Shown: piece by piece, positions 19,582 through 28,671 of the stretch | Layout of the letters: each line of letters opens with the position of its first letter | Position numbering within the stretch: the stretch's first letter is position 1 | NCBI GenBank assembly: GCA_026982555.1 | Contig: JALSGT010000150.1 | Coordinates: 1 to 41,243, forward strand | DNA length: 41,243 nucleotides | Direction of reading: 5' to 3' | Source of the DNA: Chromatiales bacterium | Lineage (GTDB): Bacteria > Pseudomonadota > Gammaproteobacteria > SZUA-152 | Program-made: the position numbers and the translations under genes | The notes under the pieces: model-generated | Told to the model about the DNA's origin: nothing | The model's input: the letters and a program-made list of their open reading frames with translations, nothing else | Database searches by the model: none

Positions 19582-19830
19582 TAATTTATCCTAAAACCCG
19601 CCGCTGAATGGCCGGCAGATTGCATTGAACCTTGTGGCAGGCAAGGTGCGATGAGGAGTCATAGCCCGCTATTGCGACGATGCGCAACGCGGCCAGACGC
19701 AAAAGGCAACGTGCGATACCGGTCATAGCGACTCATCTAGCAAGCGAGCCCGACAAAAACTCAAAACATAATTTTTATCAATGTGTTATTACACGCCCTA
19801 AACAGTCAACTGCGGAATATTAGGTTAAAC
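19582..19830. mobile_element. Second member of the MITE-like repeat family
   Basis: Ends TTTATCCTAAAACCCGCCGCTGA and GTCAACTGCGGAATATTAGGTTAAA; internal ATGAGTCGCTATGACCGGTA (as reverse complement) matches ATGAGTCGCTACGACCTGTA in the 4051-4194 copy. Confidence 0.5.
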
Positions 19831-19845
19831 ACCTCTAGTGTATTT

Positions 19846-19919
19846 AACGCAAAGTTCGCGAAGGCGCAAAGAGCACAAAATATGTGCTTTTTTCTTTGCG
19901 TCTTTGCGCCCTTTGCGTT
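19846..19919. repeat. Long imperfect palindrome (AACGCAAAG...GGCGCAAAGA...CTTTGCGCC..CTTTGCGTT)
   Basis: Nested inverted repeats with a central GCACAAAATATGTGC hairpin. Confidence 0.7.
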
Positions 19920-20250
19920 TACAACACTTGGTTTGAATGTAGCTCTGTAGCGTCGCTGCCAATGCAGATAGGCTTTATGAAATACCCCCCGTGTCAGGTT
20001 GGTTATCGCCTCGGGTGAAACACTTAAATAATCATATAGGGAGCGGAAAGGGTGCGAAATGCCGGATTGGGATTGATCGATAAATTATTGTCCCGTTTTG
20101 ACAGTGTATCGTGGAAATTGAAAAATAGTGTTTTCTGTCATCGAGCACTGATGATGACAACGATATCATTGAAATGACATGGGGCAAAATCAAGTATCAC
20201 TGGCTTCTTTCAAGTCAATGGTGAAACCGCTACGGTTGGGGTAGTACTGG

Positions 20251-20280
20251 GTAGGGTGGAACAAGCGCAGCGGTTCCACC
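20251..20280. repeat. REP-like palindrome GTAGGGTGGAACAAGCGCAGCGGTTCCACC, with a degenerate inverted partner at about 20217-20247
   Basis: Same 30-mer occurs at 26105 and 36509, and in inverted form at 26310 and 36393. Confidence 0.8.
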
Positions 20281-20588
20281 TTGTATCAGCAGAAAAAATC
20301 ATAAATACAAAAAAACCAGACACCCAATACGCCGATTTTTTTCAAATAAACAACTTTACTGCAAACTGATAAAGCGTTAACGTCACACTGACGAAGGTCA
20401 GTGTCCGGTGATTTCAATTTTTAGGGTAACTTCCTTCATACAAAAATAACAATTATTGTTCGAGTGATTCTTAGTCGAAAGAGCGGAAGGCCGCTGTGTT
20501 AAAGAAGATGTTAATACGTTTGTACAATCAATAAAATGCTCAACTCGGTAGGTTGGGGTGAAGTACGAACCCTAACAGCTATCCTTCT

Positions 20589-21452
20589 TTACAGTTTAAG
20601 CATCAATGCCTCGGGCAACTGAAAATGTTTTTTCTGTTGCGTGAGCGGACAAACAAAGGCCAGGCTACTGGCTGTTAATTGCAGATTCCCCTCTCTCTCG
20701 TCTACCTGACTTTCCTTGCCATATAACCGGTCACCCACTACAGGAAAACCAATACCCAACAAGTGTTTGCGTATTTGGTGTTTGCGCCCGGTATCTATAC
20801 GCACCTCCAGCAGGGAATAGTTTTTTTCTTTATCGTATTCCAACAGCTTTGCATAACTGCGTGCATGACGACCATCAATGTCGGTAGTGATTTTTTGTGG
20901 CCAGGTACTTTCGGGAAACTGGCCATGCACAATGACCTGATAATGTTTTTCCATTTCACGTTGTGCAAACAGTGCGGCAAGACTGGAGGCTATACGTTTT
21001 TGATGGGCAATCATAATTAAGCCAGTCGCCGCACGGTCCAGGCGATGCACAATAAAAGCCGGGCGTTGTGGCATCAGGTTTTGCTCGACCCAGCGCTGAA
21101 TCGTACAATGGTCACCCCACTTTGACCCTTGTGAAAGTAAACCACAGGGTTTATGCCAAATACTGTATTCACCTTGATCCGCAATAATCTGCGGTGGTGT
21201 GGGAATGGATTCCAGCACCCGTGCATCGTAATAAAGATGCAATTCATCAGCTATCGAAAGTATTTTGCTGGCACGCCGCAATCTGCGGGGTTTGCCGGTT
21301 TTTTTCTCCTCAAGCCACACTGCACCTTTTTGCATGACCTGTTTGATATGTTGTTTAGACAAACCGGTAGCTTCTGCCAGTAAATCGACAGCGCGGGAAT
21401 CCGTATTTTCAACGGTGAGGTGAATGTCAAAAGGTGATGCAAGTTCAGGCAT
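20589..21452 (-). CDS. RluA-family pseudouridine synthase
   Basis: IWHKPCGLLSQGSKWGD..TIQRWVEQ...FIVHRLDRAATGLIMIAHQKRIASSLAALFAQREMEKHYQVIVHG; ...DTGRKHQIRKHLLGIGFPVVGDRLYG. Confidence 0.93.
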   Translation of the reverse strand: MPELASPFDIHLTVENTDSRAVDLLAEATGLSKQHIKQVMQKGAVWLEEKKTGKPRRLRRASKILSIADELHLYYDARVLESIPTPPQIIADQGEYSIWHKPCGLLSQGSKWGDHCTIQRWVEQNLMPQRPAFIVHRLDRAATGLIMIAHQKRIASSLAALFAQREMEKHYQVIVHGQFPESTWPQKITTDIDGRHARSYAKLLEYDKEKNYSLLEVRIDTGRKHQIRKHLLGIGFPVVGDRLYGKESQVDEREGNLQLTASSLAFVCPLTQQKKHFQLPEALMLKL

Positions 21453-21537
21453 AATAGTGACCATTTTAAAGCTTGCGCATATTGTAGCCGAATAAGGTGG
21501 TGTAAACTGCAAGATATCATTCACCATAAATATACCC

Positions 21538-22188
21538 GTGACACTATTAGAATCACTCTTCCACTCGCAACTATTATTTGCCCTGATGCTTTTTGCCGTT
21601 GTCTCAGTGCTTATCGAAGTTGCGGCTTATAAATTGCTGAATGCCATCGCTGATGTTGCACCGTCACATTGGCTAATGGAACATGCCGTCATCCCCGCAG
21701 CACGGGCATTGGCGCTGGTCAGTTTTATTTTGGTGGCTTACCCGGTGTTATTTGGCGTGGAATCGGCACTGCCTGTTGGTGAGCTGCTGGCCGCCGGGCA
21801 GTTACGATTGAGCAACCTGGTGAATGTGGTTTTTCTATTGTCGCTACTGTTACCACTGATTCCGGTTTTCAGCCGCTGGCCTGCTTTTGTATTGCCCATT
21901 CAGGGTATTGCAGCGGCCACCATGGTGTTTCTCTGGTGGGCCGATACCCAACCACGAGCAGATATCCATTTCTGGCCCGGCGCAATAACAGCGCTGGGTT
22001 TACTGGTGTTTGCTTTTGTGACTCATGAAATCGCTAAACAACTTTCTCATCAACTGGAAAAAAAGGTGGATCGTTTTACTCAGAGAGAGGGCTCCGGTCA
22101 GTTGATTTACCGCACGGTGGTGATGATCATGCAGGTGCCCGTTATTCTGCTATACACTCTATCGCTGGGACGACAACTACACGGATAA
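21538..22188 (+). CDS. Integral membrane protein of unknown function
   Basis: 216 aa with multiple hydrophobic segments; divergent from the pseudouridine synthase. Confidence 0.7.
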   Translation: MTLLESLFHSQLLFALMLFAVVSVLIEVAAYKLLNAIADVAPSHWLMEHAVIPAARALALVSFILVAYPVLFGVESALPVGELLAAGQLRLSNLVNVVFLLSLLLPLIPVFSRWPAFVLPIQGIAAATMVFLWWADTQPRADIHFWPGAITALGLLVFAFVTHEIAKQLSHQLEKKVDRFTQREGSGQLIYRTVVMIMQVPVILLYTLSLGRQLHG

Positions 22189-22365
22189 AAACATACCGAA
22201 CACTTCGGCAATAAACAACTCCGCAGCAAGCTGGCGCGTGGCATTATTTATGGTTCCTGCGGTCTCCCGTGGGAACCCATACCAGGCTTTGTGACATCCA
22301 CCAACTCGACATGAATATAATCATTGCATAAGTCATTGCACTTAAATGCAGGTTATTGGGCAGCT

Positions 22366-23289
22366 CTAAACAAGTCGCACCGTTGCCATCCACACAGCTG
22401 CTGAACCTGCCACAAAAAAACCTGCCAGACAGCCTCCTGCTTTCAGTTTATAGCGTTTAATCAATTCATGCTGGGGATATACGGATAACAAATAGGGACG
22501 GTTGTCGTGTTGTGGTTTCTTCATAATATGGGTGGGAGGTTCCACGCTGCGCTTTGATTGTTCACGACGCACCCGTTGGTACGCAGCCTTGCGTACGGCC
22601 TCCCATTCCTGCACATCCAGTTCACCATCTCCATTGGCATCAAAATGTTTCAACAGCGCCGCCGGGTTCTTTTTCCAAAGCGCCAGCACGTCACGGACTT
22701 CAGCATCGGTATTAAACGATTCCGCGCCACCACCCACGGACATAAACATGCCAATGGCGTACAAAGATTCGCCAGGGTGCATGCGTTCTTCAGTGTAACG
22801 ATAACGACCACTTAGTCGCCCAAGGAAACTGCCGCTTTTATGTGAATTACGCTGTGAAGGATAACTGAATTCATACCACATTTTTTTGGTTTTGCAGGCG
22901 ACTGTGGCCCCTTCCGGGTCAATCACGCAACGACCGGTACTGCCCACCAAGACAAACAATTCATCGCTGCTACCGGATGCCACGACACGGCTGTGCCGGT
23001 CGTTGATTTTTTCTACTTTGTAACGATACCAGGTACAGGGGGTGGTGGTCAGTGGCGCAATGATAGGCTCCCCTTCCATGAGCTCACCCCGCCCGGCCAG
23101 TTCAACATAGCCTTGTGCCGCAGAACGGATTTTTGAGGTGGGCGTGTCTTCAATAATCCGTGCCCGCCGGAAGAAAATGAAGGCAAAAACAAAACCGGCT
23201 ACAGAGGCAACAATACCAATAAGCAGATAAAAATAAAATTTACCCTGTGGGAGATTGAGCACCCAGGCTTGCAATGACTCAGCGGACAT
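22366..23289 (-). CDS. GIDE-domain (E3 ubiquitin ligase-like) membrane protein with EF-hand-like motif
   Basis: TSKIRSAAQGYVELAGRGELMEGEPIIAPLTTTPCTWYRYKVEK...; LKHFDANGDGELDVQEWEAVRKAA matches the EF-hand DxNxDGxLxxxEW loop; TM segments at both ends. Confidence 0.85.
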   Translation of the reverse strand: MSAESLQAWVLNLPQGKFYFYLLIGIVASVAGFVFAFIFFRRARIIEDTPTSKIRSAAQGYVELAGRGELMEGEPIIAPLTTTPCTWYRYKVEKINDRHSRVVASGSSDELFVLVGSTGRCVIDPEGATVACKTKKMWYEFSYPSQRNSHKSGSFLGRLSGRYRYTEERMHPGESLYAIGMFMSVGGGAESFNTDAEVRDVLALWKKNPAALLKHFDANGDGELDVQEWEAVRKAAYQRVRREQSKRSVEPPTHIMKKPQHDNRPYLLSVYPQHELIKRYKLKAGGCLAGFFVAGSAAVWMATVRLV

Positions 23290-23315
23290 AAATTAAAAAA
23301 ATGACTTGTACAAAA

Positions 23316-23888
23316 TCAGCCAAACAATGCTTTGACATCAACGTCTTTAAGCTCTTCTTCATCAAACTCCAGCAACTCAGCAGGCTTGAAATTGAATTGA
23401 CTGGCAATGATCACATCCGGGAATTGTTCAATGCGCACATTATTAAGATTAACCGCCTCGTTGTAAAATTCACGCCGGTCGGCAATGGCATTTTCCAGCC
23501 CGCTAATACGTGTCTGTAAATGCTGGAAAGACTGATCAGCCTTGAGATCAGGATAGGCCTCGGCCACGGCGAACAAGCCACCTAACCCCATGCGCAGTTG
23601 AGTTTCTGCTGCCCCAAGGGCTGCCATATCACCCATTTGCTGGGCGCTGGCCACTGCGGAACGGGCTTGCATCACTTTTTCCATGGTTTCCTGCTCATAC
23701 CCCATGTACTGCTTACAGATCTCAATAAGTTTCGGCAACTCATCATGGCGCTGCTTCAGCAGCACATCAATGTTCGCCCAGGATTTGCTGACATTATGCT
23801 TCAATGACACCAGATTGTTGTAAATCATGATGGCGTACAGCACGATTGCGGCAATCAGGCCTAGAATAATGAAGGTTGAAATATCCAC
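23316..23888 (-). CDS. lemA: LemA family protein
   Basis: YNNLVSLKHNVSKSWANIDVLLKQRHDELPKLIEICKQYMGYEQETMEKVMQARSA...YPDLKADQSFQHLQTRISGLENAIADRREFYNEAVNLNNVRIEQFPDVIIA. Confidence 0.96.
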   Translation of the reverse strand: MDISTFIILGLIAAIVLYAIMIYNNLVSLKHNVSKSWANIDVLLKQRHDELPKLIEICKQYMGYEQETMEKVMQARSAVASAQQMGDMAALGAAETQLRMGLGGLFAVAEAYPDLKADQSFQHLQTRISGLENAIADRREFYNEAVNLNNVRIEQFPDVIIASQFNFKPAELLEFDEEELKDVDVKALFG

Positions 23889-24434
23889 TACAACTCCCTG
23901 GTTTTATTAATTAGACTGGCATGGTGATTTTTATCAGTATCGGCAACAATTGTAACGAATTGAGCCAAATGAAAAACAACAGAATCATTGCGCATGACAT
24001 TCAAAAGAGCAAGAAAGCAGATTATTCTGCGAGAGAGGTGCAAATGGGGACGGGGTGTGGGCTCCATTCTGCCGGAGCCGGAACGCGCTCAAAAAAGATA
24101 TTCAAATCTCGCTGCTTATTTCATTCCATTAAAAATGATCAAAAAACAAGCATGCAATAACTCCCCCGCCTGGTATCTCGGCTTTACCTCCTGAGTCACC
24201 CTACCGCCCCCATCCATGGGGTCGTCGTATTCAGCTCTCTCTCGTCTGTTTTTCAAACACAAAAAACGAACGAATGTGAACCCAATCTGAATACCAAACA
24301 GGGAAGTTATTGCATGCCCATTCCAACCGGATATTGATACCCTGGCTGTCGCCATGTCGAATCGACACCTCAACCTAATCTGTAACCTTTATGCCCACAA
24401 CTCCGATTTTTCGAGCTGACATTTATCGTCAATG

Positions 24435-25133
24435 TCAATTGATCGCCATTTTCAGTTGTGTCCCTTCACGCTGCCGGGGCGATGAAAGGCGCGCATGCCG
24501 CACTCGCTGTTTCCGTTTTGTCGCACGAAACAACACGCCCCAGGCATTACCGGCTTCAGCTGCCTGACGCAGACAATCCAGCGTTTGCGCATCACCTTTT
24601 TCCAGCCATGCCAGTACAGCACCGCAAGTACCCGAACGCAGAGTCTGCTCCAGAACATCAAAACCGTTAGCACTATCGGAATGCACCAGCAACACACGGG
24701 CCGGGTCAATACCTGCTTTTTTTAACTCATCAATACTGGGCAAACAAGGTGGCGCTACCAGTACCAGCCAGCGTTGCTGGCAAAAGCTGGCCAGGGCAGG
24801 CAGCATTTGTTTCAGGTTGCGCTGTAGATTATGCGACTGCGCCTCCGCACGACATTGTTCACCCAGTGAAATACTGCGGATTTCAGTCAATGCGCCAGTC
24901 GGCAGGACTTCCTCTGCTATCTGGCTTTTGCTGGCATTGATTACAGGTGCGTGACTGATTCTTTGCTCGTACCGCGCCTGACTTTTCCCTTTACCTTTTT
25001 TACCGGGCCTTAAATACCCTGAGAGTGAACGAATACTCAAGCGCCAGATCGCCTGCGCATAAAGACTAAAAGAACCACTGATCACATTGTGTCCGATTGC
25101 TTTTAACCCAAAGTATTCCGCTGTCCGTTTCAT
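24435..25133 (-). CDS. sulA: SulA-like cell division inhibitor (SOS), co-transcribed with lexA
   Basis: QRWLVLVAPPCLPSIDELKKAGIDPARVLLVHSDSANGFDVLEQTLRSGTCGAVLAWLEKGDAQTLDCLRQAAEAG; ATG overlaps the lexA stop as in Pseudomonas-type lexA-sulA operons. Confidence 0.82.
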   Translation of the reverse strand: MKRTAEYFGLKAIGHNVISGSFSLYAQAIWRLSIRSLSGYLRPGKKGKGKSQARYEQRISHAPVINASKSQIAEEVLPTGALTEIRSISLGEQCRAEAQSHNLQRNLKQMLPALASFCQQRWLVLVAPPCLPSIDELKKAGIDPARVLLVHSDSANGFDVLEQTLRSGTCGAVLAWLEKGDAQTLDCLRQAAEAGNAWGVLFRATKRKQRVRHARLSSPRQREGTQLKMAIN

Positions 25134-25738
25134 TATTTCACCTCGCCCCGAATCACACCGACAGCCAGACCTTCAATGGTCAAATCTTCATCGCGCAAAT
25201 CCACTTCGATGGGCTTAAAGCTGGGATTTTCGGGCATCAGGCGCACTTTATTACCGCGACGACGAAAACGTTTGACGGTCACTTCATCCCCCAGACGTGC
25301 TACTACAATCTGACCACTGCGCACGTCCTGTGTGCGATGCACTGCCAGCAGATCACCGTTAAGGATGCCCACATCACGCATGCTCATACCCTTTACCCGC
25401 AGCAGATAATCTGCTGCGGGGTAAAAAATGGCAGCATCCATTTGATAATGCTCTTCGATATTTTCTTCTGCCAGAATCGGGTTGCCAGCCGCCACCCGCC
25501 CGATCACAGGTAAACCCTGCTCTTTGTTGTCTACAATGCGAATCCCCCGTGAGGAACCGGCATACATTTCGATGGCCCCTTTGTTCAACAAGGCCTTGAG
25601 GTGATCTTCCGCCGCGTTGGCAGAACGAAAGCCCATGGCGTCAGCTATTTCCACCCGGGTGGGCGGCATATTGTATTCTTCGATGAAGTCGCGAATCATG
25701 TCCAGCACCTGTTGCTGTCGATTGGTTAACTCTTTCAT
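25133..25738 (-). CDS. lexA: LexA SOS repressor
   Basis: [47 protein letters not shown]...GRVAAG..., S/K protease region [31 protein letters not shown]. Confidence 0.98.
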   Translation of the reverse strand: MKELTNRQQQVLDMIRDFIEEYNMPPTRVEIADAMGFRSANAAEDHLKALLNKGAIEMYAGSSRGIRIVDNKEQGLPVIGRVAAGNPILAEENIEEHYQMDAAIFYPAADYLLRVKGMSMRDVGILNGDLLAVHRTQDVRSGQIVVARLGDEVTVKRFRRRGNKVRLMPENPSFKPIEVDLRDEDLTIEGLAVGVIRGEVK

Positions 25739-25771
25739 ATTAAGATCCTCCTGAAATTTTCCTGATATCTG

Positions 25772-25787
25772 CTGTCAATTCATACAG
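25772..25787. promoter_or_regulatory. LexA box CTGTCAATTCATACAG
   Basis: Perfect CTGT-N8-ACAG upstream of lexA. Confidence 0.85.
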
Positions 25788-25802
25788 CAATTAGTTGTTT
25801 TT

Positions 25803-25818
25803 CTGTCATTATATACAG
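25803..25818. promoter_or_regulatory. LexA box CTGTCATTATATACAG
   Basis: Perfect CTGT-N8-ACAG, 31 bp from the first box. Confidence 0.88.
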
Positions 25819-26104
25819 TAATTTTCATTCTGCAAGCCCTCCTGCATGCAAAATAACCCCGGGTTAGTCCGTTAACCGCTGCGAGGCAAGGATGAACGCC
25901 GGGCAATCAACGCACTCATCGACAGACCAAGCCTCATCTGCCGGGTGCGGGGTACCTCAACCTACCCAGCAACTCTGAACGCCCAAACCAGCACATGCGC
26001 TCTGCCTCCCTTATAACCGTCAGGCTAAGCTCTGCCCGGAAAGAGAGTGAAACCAGGGCATTACCGGTTTTTTGTCTGCTCTCTTCAATACAGAGAGTAA
26101 AACC

Positions 26105-26134
26105 GTAGGGTGGAACAAGCGCAGCGGTTCCACC
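26105..26134. repeat. REP-like palindrome (forward)
   Basis: GTAGGGTGGAACAAGCGCAGCGGTTCCACC. Confidence 0.85.
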
Positions 26135-26309
26135 AATGGGGCGATAAGAAACAACAAATAGCCTTTGTACCCACCACCACTGACAAAAACCCACAACCTG
26201 ACCGCTTGAAAGCGGGAAAAAAGCCTTCATGCAATCACAGCTCACCAGCCAATGGCGACTCAAGGTGGGCATCCATAGCGGATCGAACCTTGAGGTCTCT
26301 TTCCCGTCT

Positions 26310-26339
26310 GGTGGAACCGCTACGCTTGTTCCACCCTAC
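26310..26339. repeat. REP-like palindrome (inverted partner)
   Basis: GGTGGAACCGCTACGCTTGTTCCACCCTAC. Confidence 0.85.
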
Positions 26340-26569
26340 CCGGCTTAGCCTGACAGCTATGCCCCCCTCTCAATTTATAAACCGCTACAACAACAATAAA
26401 AAACTGAAACCCTTGGTAAGTTATTAGCTCTACCCCGGCAATCAACCGCGCCTGAAAGCCGCCAACGGGGACAGAATTCCCACAAATGCCAAAAATTACA
26501 TGACAGCCTCGCGCCACATCCGTTAGCATGCAAAATACTGAAACCTGCAGAATTAATGAGAGGTGCAAC

Positions 26570-27328
26570 ATGCTCAGCGAAATATCACTCATGGCCTGGA
26601 TGAGCGGAGCCATTGTATTTGCCATCGGCGGCGGCGTGGGATTTTATATCGCCCGACAAGTAAAGGATAAACACACACTGGGATTGGAAAAACAATTGGA
26701 AACGACGCAAAACCAGCTTAGTGAATATCAGGGTGAGGTCAACCGTCACTTCCTCAAAACATCCCTGTTGTTCAACAAACTCACTGATGATTACCGCGAA
26801 GTGTATGAACACCTGGCCACTGGCGCACAAAAACTCTGCAACGATAAACCCCTCGCCACCACGCTGGATCTGCCGGAGACAAAAATTCTCACCGCCGCAG
26901 GTGCCAGCGCCACGGTCGCCAGCGAGGAAAAACCGACAGTTGATGCCATTGCTCCCGCACCTTCAGATACCGGGCATGATGGCGCCACACAGCCTGATAC
27001 TGAGGAGGCTATGGCAACCACCGCTGAAACAACAACCGAAGCGGTGACCATTGAAGATACCGACCCGCCAAAAGAAACGGTGGAAAAACAGGTCGAAAAA
27101 GTGAAAACGCACGCGGAATCGTCCGGTACTGAGCCTTCAGTCACGGAAGAAACAACACCCGTCATTGCGGAAACTGCTGACAGCCCCCCCGCCATCACCG
27201 AAGAAGAATTGAAAACGCTGGAGGCCAGCGAGCAGAAAAAAAACGAGGAAGACGATATTCCTCTTGGTGCCGAATCCACCCCCAGTGTAAAACCGGAGCA
27301 TCATAAAACCCACCCGTCAATTCACTGA
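26570..27328 (+). CDS. YhcB/ZapG-family (DUF1043) membrane coiled-coil protein with long acidic C-terminal tail
   Basis: Single N-terminal TM, GGGVGFYIARQVKDKHTLGLEKQLETTQNQLSEYQGEVNRHFLKTSLLFNKLTDDYREVYEHLATGAQ. Confidence 0.88.
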   Translation: MLSEISLMAWMSGAIVFAIGGGVGFYIARQVKDKHTLGLEKQLETTQNQLSEYQGEVNRHFLKTSLLFNKLTDDYREVYEHLATGAQKLCNDKPLATTLDLPETKILTAAGASATVASEEKPTVDAIAPAPSDTGHDGATQPDTEEAMATTAETTTEAVTIEDTDPPKETVEKQVEKVKTHAESSGTEPSVTEETTPVIAETADSPPAITEEELKTLEASEQKKNEEDDIPLGAESTPSVKPEHHKTHPSIH

Positions 27329-27358
27329 ATTTTTCATTCAAAACAAAGCGCTCCCCTA

Positions 27359-27388
27359 TTTCGGAGGGCAATCGCCAACCCTCCGAAA
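27359..27388. terminator. Stem-loop TTTCGGAGGG...CCCTCCGAAA (no clear U-tract)
   Basis: Perfect 10-bp inverted repeat about 30 nt after the YhcB-like gene stop. Confidence 0.4.
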
Positions 27389-27493
27389 CCTGCCGGATTC
27401 ACGCCGCCTGCCAGGGCTATATCGCCGCATTTTGTTGCATACGCATCATTCTGTCCTATAATGTGAGAATACAACAATCAAGGAGGCCGGCAT

Positions 27494-27850
27494 ATGGCGC
27501 TTTTACACGCCCAACCCATTGATAATAACGCTGTTCTTTCTGAGGCGCTGTTAAATACGGGCAAGGCATTAGGTATGACACAGGCTCAGGTAGGCAATGT
27601 TATTGGCAAAGATCGCACGACGCTGAGTCGCGGTCTTTCGCCCACCAGCAAGGCAGGCGAGCTGGCATTGCTATTTATCCGTTGTTATCGCAGCCTTTAC
27701 GTTCTGATTGGTGGAAAACCTGACGACATGAAGCACTGGATGCATACCGAAAATCGTCACACTGGCGGCACCCCGGCCAAGCAGGTTCAGACTGTACAGG
27801 GGCTCAACCACGTTCTTGAATATCTGGATGCCATGCGCGGAAAAATTTGA
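27494..27850 (+). CDS. Xre/MbcA/ParS-type antitoxin of RES-Xre TA system
   Basis: LLNTGKALGMTQAQVGNVIGKDRTTLSRGLSPTSKAGELALLFIRCYRSLYVLIGGKPDDMKHWMHTENRHTGGTPAKQVQTVQGLNHVLEYLDAMRGKI. Confidence 0.93.
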   Translation: MALLHAQPIDNNAVLSEALLNTGKALGMTQAQVGNVIGKDRTTLSRGLSPTSKAGELALLFIRCYRSLYVLIGGKPDDMKHWMHTENRHTGGTPAKQVQTVQGLNHVLEYLDAMRGKI

Positions 27851-28602
27851 TGGACATCTGGGCAACGGTCAGGGACAGGGTGACTCCCGAACATCTTGAT
27901 AATCGTTTACTGAGAATTGTAGAAAGCCAGGAACAGATTGCCACCAACAGCCTTGTTGATGACCTCGAAAAACAGGCTGCACTGGAAGAAATGCTGGACA
28001 GTTCAAAACCACCCGCACCATCACTCAATGGCGCATTACATTACCTGCTGGCAACCCCCTTTCGTTACCCTCCTCTCCCCTATGGCTCCCGATTTGGCGC
28101 AAAATATGAGCCAAGCCTGTTGTACGGTTCCCTGACAGAGGAAACAGCGTTTGCAGAAACCGGGTATTACCGCTTTTTGTTCTGGTCGGGAATGAGTACA
28201 CCGCCACCATCCAACAAACTCATTACCCAGCACACCCTTTTTTCTGTCCGCTACACGACGACTGCCGGGCTGAAACTTCAAAAGTTTCCTTTTAGTGACT
28301 ACCGGGATCAATTATTAAACCCTGTCAGCTACGAAGACACACAAAACCTGGGGCGCGCAATGCGTGAACACGGGATTGCTGCCTTTGAATATTTATCGGC
28401 ACGGGATTGTAATCACGGCATCAATGCCGCACTTTTCAACGCGGGCGCATTGGCCGCCACAACACCCAAAAACCAACGTCAGTGGATTTGTGAAACCACA
28501 CACGACACTGTGCGATTTTATTCAATGGCGGATAAAACAGGCTATCGTTATTCCCTCGACACTTATTTTGTTGAAGGGGTATTTCCTGATCCGGCAGTGT
28601 AG
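27850..28602 (+). CDS. RES-domain toxin
   Basis: RYPPLPYGSRFGAKYEPSLLYGSLTEETAFAETGYYRFLFW, RES-family core; ATG overlaps the antitoxin TGA. Confidence 0.93.
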   Translation: MDIWATVRDRVTPEHLDNRLLRIVESQEQIATNSLVDDLEKQAALEEMLDSSKPPAPSLNGALHYLLATPFRYPPLPYGSRFGAKYEPSLLYGSLTEETAFAETGYYRFLFWSGMSTPPPSNKLITQHTLFSVRYTTTAGLKLQKFPFSDYRDQLLNPVSYEDTQNLGRAMREHGIAAFEYLSARDCNHGINAALFNAGALAATTPKNQRQWICETTHDTVRFYSMADKTGYRYSLDTYFVEGVFPDPAV

Positions 28603-28671
28603 TCTGCTGAAAATGTCGCTAATGTGAACCAGGGGTTTCAGGATGGCGCGTAGTGTGTGCCCACCCTGCCG

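Noticed and set aside
24435-25133. Alternative call of ImuA for the gene after lexA
   Set aside because: No imuB/dnaE2 neighbour; sequence and lexA adjacency fit SulA better.
26791-27279. 162-aa minus-strand Ser-rich ORF
   Set aside because: Antisense to the low-complexity acidic tail of the YhcB-like protein.
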